Shown: piece by piece, positions 1-8,549 of the stretch
How the letters are laid out: the number at the start of each line of letters is the position of its first letter
How positions within the stretch are numbered: position 1 is the first letter of the stretch
NCBI RefSeq assembly: GCF_005938385.1
Contig: NZ_VCRA01000005.1
Coordinates: 1 to 64,000 of the forward strand
Direction of reading: 5' to 3'
Source: Paenibacillus mesophilus
GTDB taxonomy: Bacteria; Bacillota; Bacilli; Paenibacillales; NBRC-103111
Length of the DNA: 64,000 nucleotides
Program-made: the position numbers and the translations under genes
Notes under the pieces: generated by a model
What the model saw: only the letters and a program-made list of their open reading frames with translations
What the model was told of the DNA's origin: nothing
Database searches by the model: none

Positions 1-73
1 TCTCGGTTTTCAGCGTTTGAACCATATGCTCAAGTAGTTGGCGAAACTGTTCGTTCGTCGGTCTTCCTCTCAT
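1..73 (-). CDS. Unknown protein, N-terminal 24 residues only
   Basis: A leftward reading frame opens at an ATG (71-73) and runs off the window edge. It begins MRGRPTNEQFRQLLEHMV. An AAGGAG-type ribosome binding site lies upstream at 85-90, about 11 bases from the start. The visible part is basic then helical and I do not recognise the family; a small DNA-binding or recombinase accessory protein is possible but not shown. The repeated ATAAACCGG motifs at 169-318 sit directly upstream and could be its operators. Confidence 0.4.
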   Translation of the reverse strand, partial: MRGRPTNEQFRQLLEHMVQTLKTE

Positions 74-168
74 CGGGCGGCTCTCTCCTTGCGATTGTCC
101 AATCGTCGTTATGTCCTACTTATTCGGTCCCATCAGGCAATCCCTCCTTCTTTCACCGGCCTACGACT

Positions 169-318
169 CCGGTTTACATATAAAAATGCATTTATATAAA
201 CCGGGTAAAAAAATATACATTCACTTGCTTGAAACCGATTATAACACAGCGATTTTTATTTTTAAACTACAATTAAATAAACCGGTATTTATATTTAAAC
301 CTAATTATATAAATCGGA
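169..318. promoter_or_regulatory. Cluster of ATAAACCGG half-sites, one near-palindrome
   Basis: Positions 169-204 form a near-perfect 36-base palindrome with CCGGTTTA at the left end and TATAAACCGG at the right end around an ATGCAT core. Further copies of the half-site occur near 284-295 (AAATAAACCGG, followed by an inverted half) and 307-318 (TATATAAATCGG). The DNA is otherwise very AT-rich. This fits an operator or iteron cluster for the leftward gene that starts at 73. The rest of 74-387 contains no convincing gene. Confidence 0.4.
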
Positions 319-387
319 TATGATTTTTCGTTTTCGTTTCACCGTTTCTTCTCGCCTTTCGAGCGGTGCCGCCGCTGATAGCTGGCC

Positions 388-678
388 ATGGGGCACCTTG
401 TGCGGGATGAGTTAACCGAGGCGGAGCGTCATAAGCTGGAACTAAAGAAGCTAGAGTATAATATTGGACCGGGGGTTCCAATACACTTCGGCAGCTTACA
501 AGAGGAAACTAGACAAAGCGAAGATGAAGCAGAGCATACGAATCCGCTTCTTTTTCATTTTTATCCTCCTCTTGAACACAAAAAGGCACCGTCCCAATTA
601 ACACGCATACGCGCGATACTGAGAACGGTGCTTCCGTTCAAATTATATAGTTCCCTCGGTACTCTCCAACTCAATTAG
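388..678 (+). CDS. Doubtful small hypothetical protein (96 aa)
   Basis: An open frame of 96 codons starts at an ATG shortly after an in-frame TAG (379-381). The N-terminal half is charged and helix-like (residues 8-24 rich in E, K and L), and the C-terminal half is basic. There is no convincing ribosome binding site before the ATG, and I recognise no family. It could be a real small protein, the tail of a decayed gene, or chance. Confidence 0.2.
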   Translation: MGHLVRDELTEAERHKLELKKLEYNIGPGVPIHFGSLQEETRQSEDEAEHTNPLLFHFYPPLEHKKAPSQLTRIRAILRTVLPFKLYSSLGTLQLN

Positions 679-724
679 GAGCTAAGGAGCTACTTCGTGA
701 CGCTCTACTCGTAGTGAAATTAAT

Positions 725-820
725 GGACAGTATTTATAATTAAATCACTTTATTTGCAATTAAAGGACTCTATTTATCATTAAAGTACTCTATTTATCAC
801 TAAAGATCTTTATTTATTCA
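725..820. repeat. 20-bp tandem repeat, about 4.8 copies
   Basis: Five units follow each other with an exact 20-base period and no indels: 725-744, 745-764, 765-784, 785-804 and a partial unit at 805-820. The best units read GGACTCTATTTATCATTAAA. A more degenerate unit may precede at 705-724. The array lies in a 388-base gap between the doubtful ORF at 388-678 and the 3' end of the beta-helix gene. No gene overlaps it. Confidence 0.75.
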
Positions 821-930
821 CATCACAGCGTGATGTTATACTCGAATAGCTTCAACATGCCGCAACCTCCTCCTGTAACAAAACCTTTTGTTACTCCTAC
901 CATGATTCGCGATACAGTCCCGCTGTCCTA

Positions 931-980
931 CCCGCTACTTCAATGAAGGAAGGGAGCAGTTACCGCGGCGTCTGCTCCCG
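931..980. repeat. Hairpin repeat, copy 1 (second copy at 3253-3303)
   Basis: The unit starts with CCCGCTACTTCAATG and contains an inverted repeat GGGAGCAG (952-959) / CTGCTCCC (972-979). A closely similar unit with the same hairpin is at 3253-3303. This copy lies just past the 3' end of the leftward beta-helix gene and may end its transcript. Confidence 0.6.
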
Positions 981-990
981 TCTAATTCCA

Positions 991-1042
991 CTATCGTCTT
1001 CGATAGGTGAACAAAGGCAGCCGTTCGGTCTGGCCGGCCGCC
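991..1042. repeat. Dispersed intergenic repeat, copy A
   Basis: It contains the box CTATCGTCTTCG, then GTGAACAAAGGCAGCCG and a GC-rich inverted repeat ending CCGGCCGCC. Both the box and the hairpin recur at 38819-38902, 40056-40108, 40704-40762, 44434-44510, 46262-46340 and 49145-49224. It sits immediately 3' of the beta-helix gene that ends at 1067. Confidence 0.5.
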
Positions 1043-1066
1043 TTCGTGTATCTTTTCAGCACGATC

Positions 1067-2908
1067 TTACACCGGCTCTGTCGAAAGCATTCCACCGTCG
1101 CTGACTTTGACTTTGTACTTCGATCCGCTTGGGGAAAGCAACACAATTCCGTCATATTCCATGTCATTGTAGCTGGCAGTAAGCCGATTTCTCGTGCCGC
1201 TGTAGCTCGCACCGACGTTGCCGACCCCGTTTACGGTTCCGCCAGATCCGCTAATAACGAATGTACCGTTCACGATATTGTCTCGGGCCAGCACTTTAAG
1301 TCCGGAGGACCTTACGATCCCGATTTTGCCTGATGAGTATGTGCCTGTGATCATATTGCCCGACAGCTCGATATCCTCGAACCGGTCGTTGCCCAAACCG
1401 GTGATGAAGATGCCATAATTGCCGCTTGTGCCGTTAATGATATTTTCGCTGATCTTGATATGCCTGCCTTTGGCGGACAAATTCTGCGTAGTACCGAACT
1501 GCTCGATTCGAATCCGGTTCGTGATATTTCCCGTCACGAGAATACTCTCAAGATCAAGGGACTGCACGGTCAAATAAATGGATTCCTCTATAACATTGCC
1601 AGAGATCGTCACATTCGAGCTGTCGTCGATCCAAACTTTTTTGCGAAATGTATTACCGGCGATTACAGCCCGGGAACTGTTGTTCTCTACCTCGCAAGAG
1701 CCGTACGAATTATTGTCATCGTAGTTTCCAATGACCTTCAGCCACCCGTTCGATTGAATAAAATTGTAGCTGGTCGCATTTTGGCCGTTGTACGTTTTAC
1801 AGTTCATGATGGTGGTGTTGTACGTTTGAGTGTTCTGAAAATGGCCCGCATTGCTCCCGACCGGCGCAACAGAGGTGCAGCCGATGATCTCAACGTTATG
1901 GAGATAATATTGAGGAGGCCCTGAATACTCATACTCACCGCCGCGCATATCCACCGAGTAGAAAAAGCCGCTGAAGCTGCAATTGTGGATTTTGATCCCT
2001 TTCACGTCACGACTTCTTCCCTGTACTTCAGCCGGTCCCATGCTAATCGCTCGCGCCTGAGTGGAATACGCGGAAGCCACAAAGTTCAGATTGCGAGCCT
2101 CAAAATCGCCTTCTTTCAGATAGATGCCGTAGGTTGCCTTGATCGTGCCCGTTCCGTCTAAAGTAATACCCGCCGTATTCACAAATACTTTGGTGATTGA
2201 GTATGTACCCGGCGGGAAATACAAAATATCTCCCGACGAGATGGCATCCAGCGCGTTTTGAATGGCGACCGTATCGTCCGTCGTGCCGTTGCCCACGGCT
2301 CCAAACCATCTGACGCTCGTAATGCGGTTCTCTAGAACGCGCTTGAATCGGGCGCCCGCAGTAGAGACAATAACGGTTCCCATATTGTCGGGGGAAGCCG
2401 TATCCGCCGGATCATAGATGAAAACGCCTTCCTTATCAGGATCGGTAACACAGTACACACTGCCAATGGGTGTGCTGTTCATGGAGCGCAGCTCCGCTAC
2501 GGTGATCTTCAAAACAGAAGATTCGTCTATCAAGGTGGTTACCAAGGAAGGGACTTGAGCTTGAATGATCGCAGGGACCTCTGCCTGAATCATCGAAGGC
2601 ACCCGTTCATCGATGACTTGCTCCGCCATAGTGCGAATTCCGATAGCGTTCCCGTTCGCCGATTTAGCCGAATTATATGTCGAATCGTTGACAGTGATGC
2701 CCTGATCCAAAGCGGACACACGGGATTGAAACAATCCTCCCGTTGCCAAAGCCACTCCCGCCATCCCCATGGAAGCGACCAGCGCCCGACGGCTAATTGA
2801 CTTGCCCGCCTTGCTTTCAGCGCTTCCGGGCAACCCCGCCTGGTTTTTGTCCCCTTCGCCGACCATCTCGCATTCCACTTCGTTCTTGCTATTGTTGTCA
2901 CCTGCCAC
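1067..2908 (-). CDS. Tat-exported right-handed beta-helix protein (pectate-lyase-like)
   Basis: A 613-aa secreted protein probably acting on a plant polysaccharide. The GTG start at 2908 has GGAGG eight bases upstream. Residues 38-66 are a Tat signal (SISRRALVASMG then a hydrophobic run), implying export in folded form. Residues about 130-200 form a small module containing VYCVTDPDKEGVFIYDP, followed by WFGAVGNGTTDDT, the usual entry to a Pectate_lyase_3 beta-helix. Asn/Gly-rich coils follow to about residue 585. The C-terminus carries SPSGSKYKVKVSDGG, matching the tail of the Tat protein at 24503-26827. No catalytic residues can be assigned, so lyase, hydrolase and binding roles all remain possible. 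Confidence 0.85.
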   Translation of the reverse strand: MAGDNNSKNEVECEMVGEGDKNQAGLPGSAESKAGKSISRRALVASMGMAGVALATGGLFQSRVSALDQGITVNDSTYNSAKSANGNAIGIRTMAEQVIDERVPSMIQAEVPAIIQAQVPSLVTTLIDESSVLKITVAELRSMNSTPIGSVYCVTDPDKEGVFIYDPADTASPDNMGTVIVSTAGARFKRVLENRITSVRWFGAVGNGTTDDTVAIQNALDAISSGDILYFPPGTYSITKVFVNTAGITLDGTGTIKATYGIYLKEGDFEARNLNFVASAYSTQARAISMGPAEVQGRSRDVKGIKIHNCSFSGFFYSVDMRGGEYEYSGPPQYYLHNVEIIGCTSVAPVGSNAGHFQNTQTYNTTIMNCKTYNGQNATSYNFIQSNGWLKVIGNYDDNNSYGSCEVENNSSRAVIAGNTFRKKVWIDDSSNVTISGNVIEESIYLTVQSLDLESILVTGNITNRIRIEQFGTTQNLSAKGRHIKISENIINGTSGNYGIFITGLGNDRFEDIELSGNMITGTYSSGKIGIVRSSGLKVLARDNIVNGTFVISGSGGTVNGVGNVGASYSGTRNRLTASYNDMEYDGIVLLSPSGSKYKVKVSDGGMLSTEPV

Positions 2909-2987
2909 TTGCCATTCCTCCTAATAGGGTATGGTCATGCTATTTCCATTAAACAATAACATGGGGGACTCTTCCTTCGCTGTGCTG

Positions 2988-3191
2988 CTATGAATGAGAA
3001 TGAGTCGTTATTTGACTGAAATGAATCCATTGGGGCTGCTCGATGCTGAGATTTGCACCGATGTTAACTTTAGGTCTGTCATGAGCAACTTCATCGTATT
3101 GCCAAAAGCATACTTCACAGATTTCAAAGAGAGCGTCTTCTATACTATCGAAAGTAAAATAGTCGCAACAAGGACACTGCACTCTTACCAT
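2988..3191 (-). CDS. CPCC family cysteine-rich protein
   Basis: A 67-aa protein with the CPCC signature: VQCPCCDYFTF near the start and FEICEVCFWQYDE at about residues 22-34, giving paired cysteine motifs typical of a small zinc-ribbon family of unknown function. The ATG has AAAGGTG about nine bases upstream. The C-terminal third (after IGAN) does not follow the family pattern I know, so the tail may be altered. It lies about 80 bases upstream of the beta-helix gene on the same strand. Confidence 0.75.
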   Translation of the reverse strand: MVRVQCPCCDYFTFDSIEDALFEICEVCFWQYDEVAHDRPKVNIGANLSIEQPQWIHFSQITTHSHS

Positions 3192-3252
3192 GTTTTATAG
3201 TCACCTTTTGATTACTTTCCCACTATTTCTGCGTTGCCGCCACGCTTTCCTG

Positions 3253-3303
3253 CCCGTTACTTCAATGCAGAAAGGGAGCAGTTGCCGCGACGGTCTGCTC
3301 CCT
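3253..3303. repeat. Hairpin repeat, copy 2
   Basis: CCCGTTACTTCAATG followed by GGGAGCAG (3274-3281) / CTGCTCCC (3295-3302). It is the near-copy of the unit at 931-980, about 2.3 kb away. Confidence 0.6.
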
Positions 3304-3352
3304 TGGTTCGTTCAACTGCTGAGCCAGTTTCACTTTACTTCTTCAAAAGGGT

Positions 3353-3386
3353 CAAGTTCTTGTCGTTCGTCCGCGACAAGAACTTG
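3353..3386. repeat. Inverted repeat within a dispersed repeat
   Basis: CAAGTTCTTGTCG (3353-3365) is followed after eight bases by its exact complement CGACAAGAACTTG (3374-3386). The flank CACTTTACTTC..CAAAAGGGT before it recurs at 34049-34122 with the same CAAGTTCTTGTCG core. This is a dispersed intergenic repeat of unknown role. Confidence 0.6.
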
Positions 3387-3658
3387 TCCGATTAAAATCA
3401 AAAACCAGGCTGACGGCCGAAGATTTCCTTGATGCGCACCGCGGCAATCGTTGCGTATTGAGGGGAACAACGGCGATGGAAGCGTTGCGAAAATAACCCC
3501 CGCAGAACCGACAATGGTGCTGTGATTTCGTAGCGATGCGTTTTACCGTTATGGCCTTTCATGCACGCCTTACATCGCTTCGACCGTACCGATGCAATTG
3601 TACGTTTCAGGTGTTCCGAGAGACGGACGATGGGTCGCCAAACCGCGATTAAACAATA

Positions 3659-3690
3659 AAGACCGGGTCAGGGAGACTCGGTCTTCTTTT
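3659..3690 (+). terminator. Rho-independent terminator
   Basis: An 11-bp stem, AAGACCGGGTC with GACTCGGTCTT (one wobble pair), is followed by CTTTT. It lies downstream of the decayed coding-like stretch on the plus strand. Confidence 0.75.
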
Positions 3691-3989
3691 ACCCTGCTGA
3701 TCTAAACTACCATGAAGTACTCCTAGTCAGTTGCCCTGCCTAAAACAGCTTTTTGAGGTCTTGTGCAGCTAGTGATTTTTTCAATAAACGCTTCATTGGA
3801 ATCCCCCTGTTTTTTTCAAAGTAATAGATAAGCTTTATTTATAGGACACCATATTTTCTTCTGAATCGAATCCGGGCTCAACGTGAGCACCGGTACTATA
3901 AAAAATTAGTACTTTTTGGAAGCCAATCTTTATTTCATAATGATGGAGGGTTGCAACCACAACAAATCAATGATCCGGAGGTTATTATG

Positions 3990-4589
3990 ATGAAAACATG
4001 GAAAGGTAAATTGTTAACGTTCATGCTTGCCGCTTTTACCCTGTTCGCTGCAACTTCTTCGGTCTCTGCGCGGATGTCGGAAGATCCTGTCGGGGGAGGG
4101 ACAGGAGGAAGTACGGGCGGGAGTACTTCACCTTCATACTCGGTTCAAACCATTCCTTCTTTAACCACAGAGGCTGAATGGCAAAGCTCCAATGGCGGGC
4201 GTTACATGTACACTAGGGCCACACTTCAGCGCTCGGGAGCATTGGCCGGCCAGCTTGACGTCGTGACCCGAACGAAAAACAACGTCAAATTAACCGGATT
4301 TACCGGCGGAGTTTTCCTTTTGCTGAGAACAGCGGACGGAGCCGTCATCGGTGTAACCGACCAACAAAAATTCGGCGTAGACGGACAATGGATCGGCCGT
4401 TATGATCGGACGGATTACTGGTCCTGGTCCTTCGATCCGCAAGTCGCGGCAGCTACAGCCTACATGGAAATCATTCAACAGCATTCTGCGAAAGAGCTGG
4501 ATGACCAAGTGGCCTACTGGCAAAGAACGGTGTGCGGCAACTTGGACCGTTTAGGCTTGCCTAAACCCCCTTATGGTTGTCCCCAATAA
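3990..4589 (+). CDS. Secreted hypothetical protein
   Basis: A roughly 200-aa exported protein with no family I recognise. The start MKTWKGKLLTFML at 3990 is chosen because CCGGAGG (3975-3981) lies eight bases before it; an overlapping ATG at 3987 is the alternative, and the longer frame from 3951 has no ribosome binding site. Residues 1-27 are a Sec signal peptide ending VSA. A Gly/Ser/Thr linker (GGGTGGSTGGSTS) follows, then about 150 residues rich in aromatic and charged residues, with one Cys near the C-terminus and a final PPYGC. A cell-surface or culture-medium role is inferred from the signal only. Confidence 0.7.
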   Translation: MKTWKGKLLTFMLAAFTLFAATSSVSARMSEDPVGGGTGGSTGGSTSPSYSVQTIPSLTTEAEWQSSNGGRYMYTRATLQRSGALAGQLDVVTRTKNNVKLTGFTGGVFLLLRTADGAVIGVTDQQKFGVDGQWIGRYDRTDYWSWSFDPQVAAATAYMEIIQQHSAKELDDQVAYWQRTVCGNLDRLGLPKPPYGCPQ

Positions 4590-4672
4590 AGCAGGAATAC
4601 AGTTACGCTGATATGAACGAAACCAGTATACGGTTATGAATATATGTTCAAAACGCTATTTGTGCCGTATAT

Positions 4673-4999
4673 TCAAGGAGGGGGCAGCAAGGCTAGCCCC
4701 CTCCTCTCCAAATGAACGCGGCCGTCTACCGACTCCAGAAGAATGGCATCGCTCAGCTCGGTTACTGCTTCCACCGAGTCGACGATTTGGCCGCCGTGCT
4801 CGTCGCGCAGCTTGTCGGTATAGCCTTGCACCCGGGAAATGCTCAATTCGAAATCCGGGGAACCGCCCGGATAGGCAACGACAACTTTACCGCCCGATAC
4901 ATGGTACGTATGGGTTGAATCGTTCAGCAGCTGGGTAAAAGCGGAAACGTGGGACGTATCCAATCCGATAATCCGGAAATATTGCCTTTTCTGCGGATT
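4673..4999 (-). pseudogene. Truncated Gfo/Idh/MocA-like oxidoreductase fragment
   Basis: The frame reads FRIIGLDTSHVSAFTQLLND and later VVVAYPGGSPDFELSISRV and DAILLESVDGRVHLE. This matches the first 90 or so residues of a family of putative NAD-dependent dehydrogenases known from Paenibacillus-type genomes. There is no ATG before FRIIGLD: an in-frame TGA lies at 5000-5002 and no standard start follows it upstream of the motif. Downstream the frame ends after a few unrelated residues at the hairpin, so about 250 residues are missing. It directly follows the 2-hydroxyacid dehydrogenase gene and would have been the last gene of the operon. Confidence 0.7.
4677..4704 (-). terminator. Strong hairpin at the 3' end of the operon
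   Basis: GGAGGGGGC (4677-4685) pairs with GCCCCCTCC (4696-4704), and the inner AGC/GCT extends the stem. On the minus strand it follows the truncated dehydrogenase and is followed by a T-containing TTGAATAT. It falls at the point where homology of that gene stops. Confidence 0.5.
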
Positions 5000-5027
5000 T
5001 CACTTCGGGGGGATGCTCCCGCATGCG

Positions 5028-6020
5028 TCAAGCCAGGAATGCCATGTCCTTCTCTTCCACTTCTCCGTCCATCCGCTTGCCATTCAGCAGCAGCTCGATT
5101 TCTTGGACCGCGTATTTGCCGATCCGGTGCAGGCCGTTCGTCACGGAACCGGCAATATGGGAGGTCAGCACGCAATTGTTCAGACTACGGAACGGATGGT
5201 CTACCTCTGGAGGCTCGGGATCGGTTACGTCGATGCAGGCGAAGATGCGCTCTTTCTTAAGCTCCTCGATCAGGGCCGGTTCGTCGATGATGGAGCCGCG
5301 CGCCGTGTTGATCAGAATCGCGTTGTCTTTCATTTGGGCGAGGCGCTCGCTATTGATCATTTTGTAAGTGGAGGGCAACGATGGCGCATGAATCGACACG
5401 ACATCGGAGCGGTTCAGCAGCTCTTCCAGCTCCACTTTGGTTGCACCGATCGCCTCGGCTTGCTCCACCGTTACGAACGGATCGACCAGCAGGACGGTAA
5501 CGTCGAAGTTTTGCAGCAGCTTGATGTAGTGCCTGCCCGCTTTACCCGTGCCGATGACGCCGACCGTCACGTCGAACAGCTCGCGTACCCGCTGCTTCTC
5601 TTCGCCCCAGCCGCCATGCTGTGTATCTCGGGATACTTTCCACATATTTTTCAGGCTGGCGATCGTAAGGCCGAGCGCGGTTTCCGCTACTCCTTTGCCG
5701 AGAGGACCGTTCGCGCTGGATACTCGAATCCCTTTGTTCCACAGTTCCGGCGTCACGATCGGCTTTACGGTGCCGGCCGCATGGATGACCCCTTTCAGCC
5801 CGGGAGCCGCAGCCAATATAGTTCCGTCGAGACTCGGAGTCCCCCAGGAAGAGATGGCGATATCGGCGCCTTCAATCGTCTTGCGGATCGCTTCCGGAGC
5901 ATTCGAGCCCGCTTCGATGCATACGACTTCTCCCCTCTTCTTCAACAGCTCCAGATGTTTTTCCGCGAGCACTTTTTGTCTCGAGCCCGCAGGCGGCAGT
6001 ACGGCGATTCTCAATGACAT
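5028..6020 (-). CDS. D-isomer-specific 2-hydroxyacid dehydrogenase
   Basis: A 330-aa NAD(P)-dependent enzyme that interconverts a 2-hydroxy acid and a 2-oxo acid. The start MSLRIAVLPPAG (6020) has GAGG upstream; the longer frame from 6140 has no ribosome binding site. VIGTGKAGRHY is the Rossmann nucleotide-binding loop, followed by an acidic strand end (VDPF). NTARGSIID holds the substrate-binding Arg, and TSHIAG the catalytic His. The length is normal for the family. It is preceded by a Tat beta-helix gene and followed by a broken dehydrogenase, so it probably acts on a sugar acid released by the operon. The exact substrate cannot be read from the sequence. Confidence 0.85.
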   Translation of the reverse strand: MSLRIAVLPPAGSRQKVLAEKHLELLKKRGEVVCIEAGSNAPEAIRKTIEGADIAISSWGTPSLDGTILAAAPGLKGVIHAAGTVKPIVTPELWNKGIRVSSANGPLGKGVAETALGLTIASLKNMWKVSRDTQHGGWGEEKQRVRELFDVTVGVIGTGKAGRHYIKLLQNFDVTVLLVDPFVTVEQAEAIGATKVELEELLNRSDVVSIHAPSLPSTYKMINSERLAQMKDNAILINTARGSIIDEPALIEELKKERIFACIDVTDPEPPEVDHPFRSLNNCVLTSHIAGSVTNGLHRIGKYAVQEIELLLNGKRMDGEVEEKDMAFLA

Positions 6021-6190
6021 TGTTTTCGACCTCGTCCCTTGTTTGGTTTGTCTGCTGAATGCTGATGTAATGTATTGGTCCCGAGATCGTACTCCCTCCT
6101 TGGAAGGCGGATCTGCATAATTTCTCGCGAATATCCGCAATATTTCGGCGGCGGAATCCCTGCGGGGCCGGATCGGCTTGCTCCGGCGGC

Positions 6191-8296
6191 TTATCCGAAC
6201 AAGGTCGTGTCGCAGCTGGCGAATCCGACCGTGAAACTGTCGCCCGCAGCCCCCAGTTGAATTGTGGCGGAAACGCCCGTCGTCCCAGTGGCGGCGATCG
6301 CGCCGTTCGACGATCCATACATCGCGGACATCGCGTTCTGCGTCGATAACGAGCAGTAATGGCGGACATTGACGGCCGAAGTCGTGAACAAATCAGCGTC
6401 CAGCGCCCAAGACGTCGTGCCTGCGGGAACGGTGAATGTCCGCACCGCGTTGCTTCCCACCTTCACCCGCAGCGTGGCGTTCTGGCTCAGCGAGCATGGC
6501 CCTCGTAGCTTCAACCGAACGGTGTCGCCATAGATTGGGTATCCCCCCTTGAAGCTGACCGGCGTCCAAAGCGTCGTCTCCGCGGTCGTTCCGGTGACTG
6601 CCGACACGTGCTTTGTGGCGTATTGCCGGATCGACCGGGCGTCATCGTTGTCCAGAGCACCTTGGTCGGAGGCGTTCGCCCAAGACTGGATCGGTGTCGT
6701 GCAAGCGTCCGGAGTGCCGATGCCGAAGTCGATATTGTTGTTGAACCACGGCGTGTATGCCCGAACGCCGACGCCGCACCGGTAAATTTGCATGCGAAGC
6801 GTGTTCGGCGCTCCGCAGCCGCGCGTAAATTCGATCCCTACGCCGCAGTCGTGAATGCGGGTATAATCGAAATGGCCGGCCGTAGCACCGGCCGCTACGA
6901 TTCCGCGAGCGAAACGTGTGATCAAGGTCGCGCTGGCCAGGCTGCCGTGCGCCAGGCTCAGAAACGAGTTCAGTCCGCCAAAAAACGCCCGGGAATTCGG
7001 AATGACGACGCCGGCCTCGCTCGACCCGTCATACAAGCCGCCGCTGACCGTCAGTCGGCCCAGACTGTTCACAACACTACCCTGCAGGCAGTTTTTCGCA
7101 TGGCAGTTGGACAAGGACAGAGTGCCACCGTTCGAATAAAACGCGGTTCCCGACGTCGCGTTGACGACCTTCACGTTGCTGACGATCATATATGTGTACA
7201 CCCCCGCGGCGAAAGCGTATCCGCCAGGAGTTGCCGCCATGTCGACTATCGCGGTTGGCACGTTTGGGTGGCCGCCCACGGCCGGGCCGTCGATGTAGAT
7301 CGGCCGATCGCCCATGACAAGCGATTGCAGCGTTCCGAACCCGCCCGCGTAGGTGCCCGGGGCGAGCACGATCCGATGAAAGCCTACGTTGCGGCCAGTT
7401 TCCGCTTCGACCAGATCGCGGGCGGCGCCCAAGGTCAGCATCGGCTGTGCGGATGACAGCCCATCGTTGTCGTCGTTGCCCGCCGGGTCGACGTATATGC
7501 GCCGCGTATCGGCCGTTCGAGGCTTTACCGGCCATTTGTCCGTTCCCCGGACGACTCGGCCCGGTCCGTCGTGCCGGACGGCGTGAAAGCCGGAAACGCT
7601 GGCTGTCGTCACATACTCTCCGGCCGGCCACACCAGGACGGCGCCGCGTCTCGCGCTATAACCTACCGCGGTCTGAACCGCCGCGCTGTCGTCCGTAATG
7701 CCGTCCCCTTTGGCGCCGAACCATTTGACGTTGATCTCGTCGCCGAACAGGATGCGCTTGCACCTCGCTCCGCCGCTCGACACAACCGTCATCCCGTTAT
7801 CGTCGGTAGTCGTGCTGTCGGACGGGTCGTAGCGGAAGCAGCCTTCCTGCCCTTCATCGGTGACGAAGTAGATCGTCTCGGCAGAAGGCGCGGTCTCCGC
7901 GCGCAGATCGGCCAGCGTCGCCGTCGCGACGAGTTCCCCGCCAAGCATCGCCTGGTGCCACTGGCCGTTCCCGTAGACGTGGCCGGACACTGACGAGCCG
8001 CCAGTCGGAGCGGCAAGCACGCTCCCGTATGCCCCGCCGAATGCGGCAAATGCACCTGCCGCTCCCAGGGAGGCGAGCAGCCGGCGGCGGCTGATCGTCC
8101 GCTCCGACGACGGACTTCCAGCGATATGCGTTCCGTCTTCCTGGCCACAGCTTGTCCTCACACTATTCCAATGCATGTCGCGCTCCGCATCGTTCTTGCA
8201 CATATCATGCTCCTGCGTGCCCTCATCGTGCGCACCGTCGCCCTCCACTGAATCCTTCCATACACTTCTCCCGTCCAGCCATTTCGGATCATGCAT
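6191..8296 (-). CDS. Tat-exported right-handed beta-helix protein
   Basis: About 701 aa. The internal ATG at 8296 (MHDPKWLDG) is chosen because GGAGG lies eight bases before it; another ATG five codons earlier overlaps that site. Twin arginines at residues 70-71 (TISRRRLLASLG) and an Ala/Gly-rich core form a Tat signal after an unusually long, acidic N-terminal extension. Then comes the same module as in the 1067-2908 protein (YFVTDEGQEGCFRYDPSD) and WFGAKGDGITDDS of Pectate_lyase_3. RRIYVDPAGNDDNDGLS begins a second, DUF1565-like beta-helix. The C-terminal 120 residues look like a beta-sandwich. A polysaccharide lyase, hydrolase or binding role is inferred from fold and operon. Confidence 0.85.
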   Translation of the reverse strand: MHDPKWLDGRSVWKDSVEGDGAHDEGTQEHDMCKNDAERDMHWNSVRTSCGQEDGTHIAGSPSSERTISRRRLLASLGAAGAFAAFGGAYGSVLAAPTGGSSVSGHVYGNGQWHQAMLGGELVATATLADLRAETAPSAETIYFVTDEGQEGCFRYDPSDSTTTDDNGMTVVSSGGARCKRILFGDEINVKWFGAKGDGITDDSAAVQTAVGYSARRGAVLVWPAGEYVTTASVSGFHAVRHDGPGRVVRGTDKWPVKPRTADTRRIYVDPAGNDDNDGLSSAQPMLTLGAARDLVEAETGRNVGFHRIVLAPGTYAGGFGTLQSLVMGDRPIYIDGPAVGGHPNVPTAIVDMAATPGGYAFAAGVYTYMIVSNVKVVNATSGTAFYSNGGTLSLSNCHAKNCLQGSVVNSLGRLTVSGGLYDGSSEAGVVIPNSRAFFGGLNSFLSLAHGSLASATLITRFARGIVAAGATAGHFDYTRIHDCGVGIEFTRGCGAPNTLRMQIYRCGVGVRAYTPWFNNNIDFGIGTPDACTTPIQSWANASDQGALDNDDARSIRQYATKHVSAVTGTTAETTLWTPVSFKGGYPIYGDTVRLKLRGPCSLSQNATLRVKVGSNAVRTFTVPAGTTSWALDADLFTTSAVNVRHYCSLSTQNAMSAMYGSSNGAIAATGTTGVSATIQLGAAGDSFTVGFASCDTTLFG

Positions 8297-8549
8297 CTCG
8301 ATCGCCTCCATCCCGAATCAGTTTTCGACGCGCGGCGGCAGCCAGCCCTGCCGCGCGTCTGCTGCACCGCACTAGGCCCCGTGTTTGCCATGCCGTTCGT
8401 CAGGTTGCTTATCTGCCGTATATCCGTTTTGTGCATGCTTTACATGCTTAACGAAAGTTCCAATAGACCCGCTCTTTCCTTAAAACGTTATCTCTGCGAC
8501 CGACATTTCGCCCCAAAAACGGATAGGATCGTCGTCGTTTCATTGCCAT

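Larger units (their letters stand above)
3192..3989. other. 800-bp gap: repeats, terminator, coding scraps
   Basis: It holds the second GGGAGCAG hairpin repeat (3253-3303), a 13-bp inverted repeat (3353-3386) and a terminator (3659-3690). A plus-strand stretch at about 3470-3660 reads like the end of a decayed gene (it includes GVPRDGRWVAKPRLN) but has an in-frame stop. On the minus strand at 3740-3796 there is an 18-codon frame (MKRLLKKSLAAQDLKKLF) with GGGGG eight bases before its ATG; it may be a tiny cationic peptide or the start of a truncated gene. Confidence 0.4.

Noticed and set aside
725..820. CRISPR array
   Set aside because: The 20-bp units are contiguous without spacers, and no cas genes are present.
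5013..6017. A 334-codon frame opposite the 2-hydroxyacid dehydrogenase
   Set aside because: Antisense shadow of a clear gene; the sequence is rich in Arg and Gly and lacks any domain.
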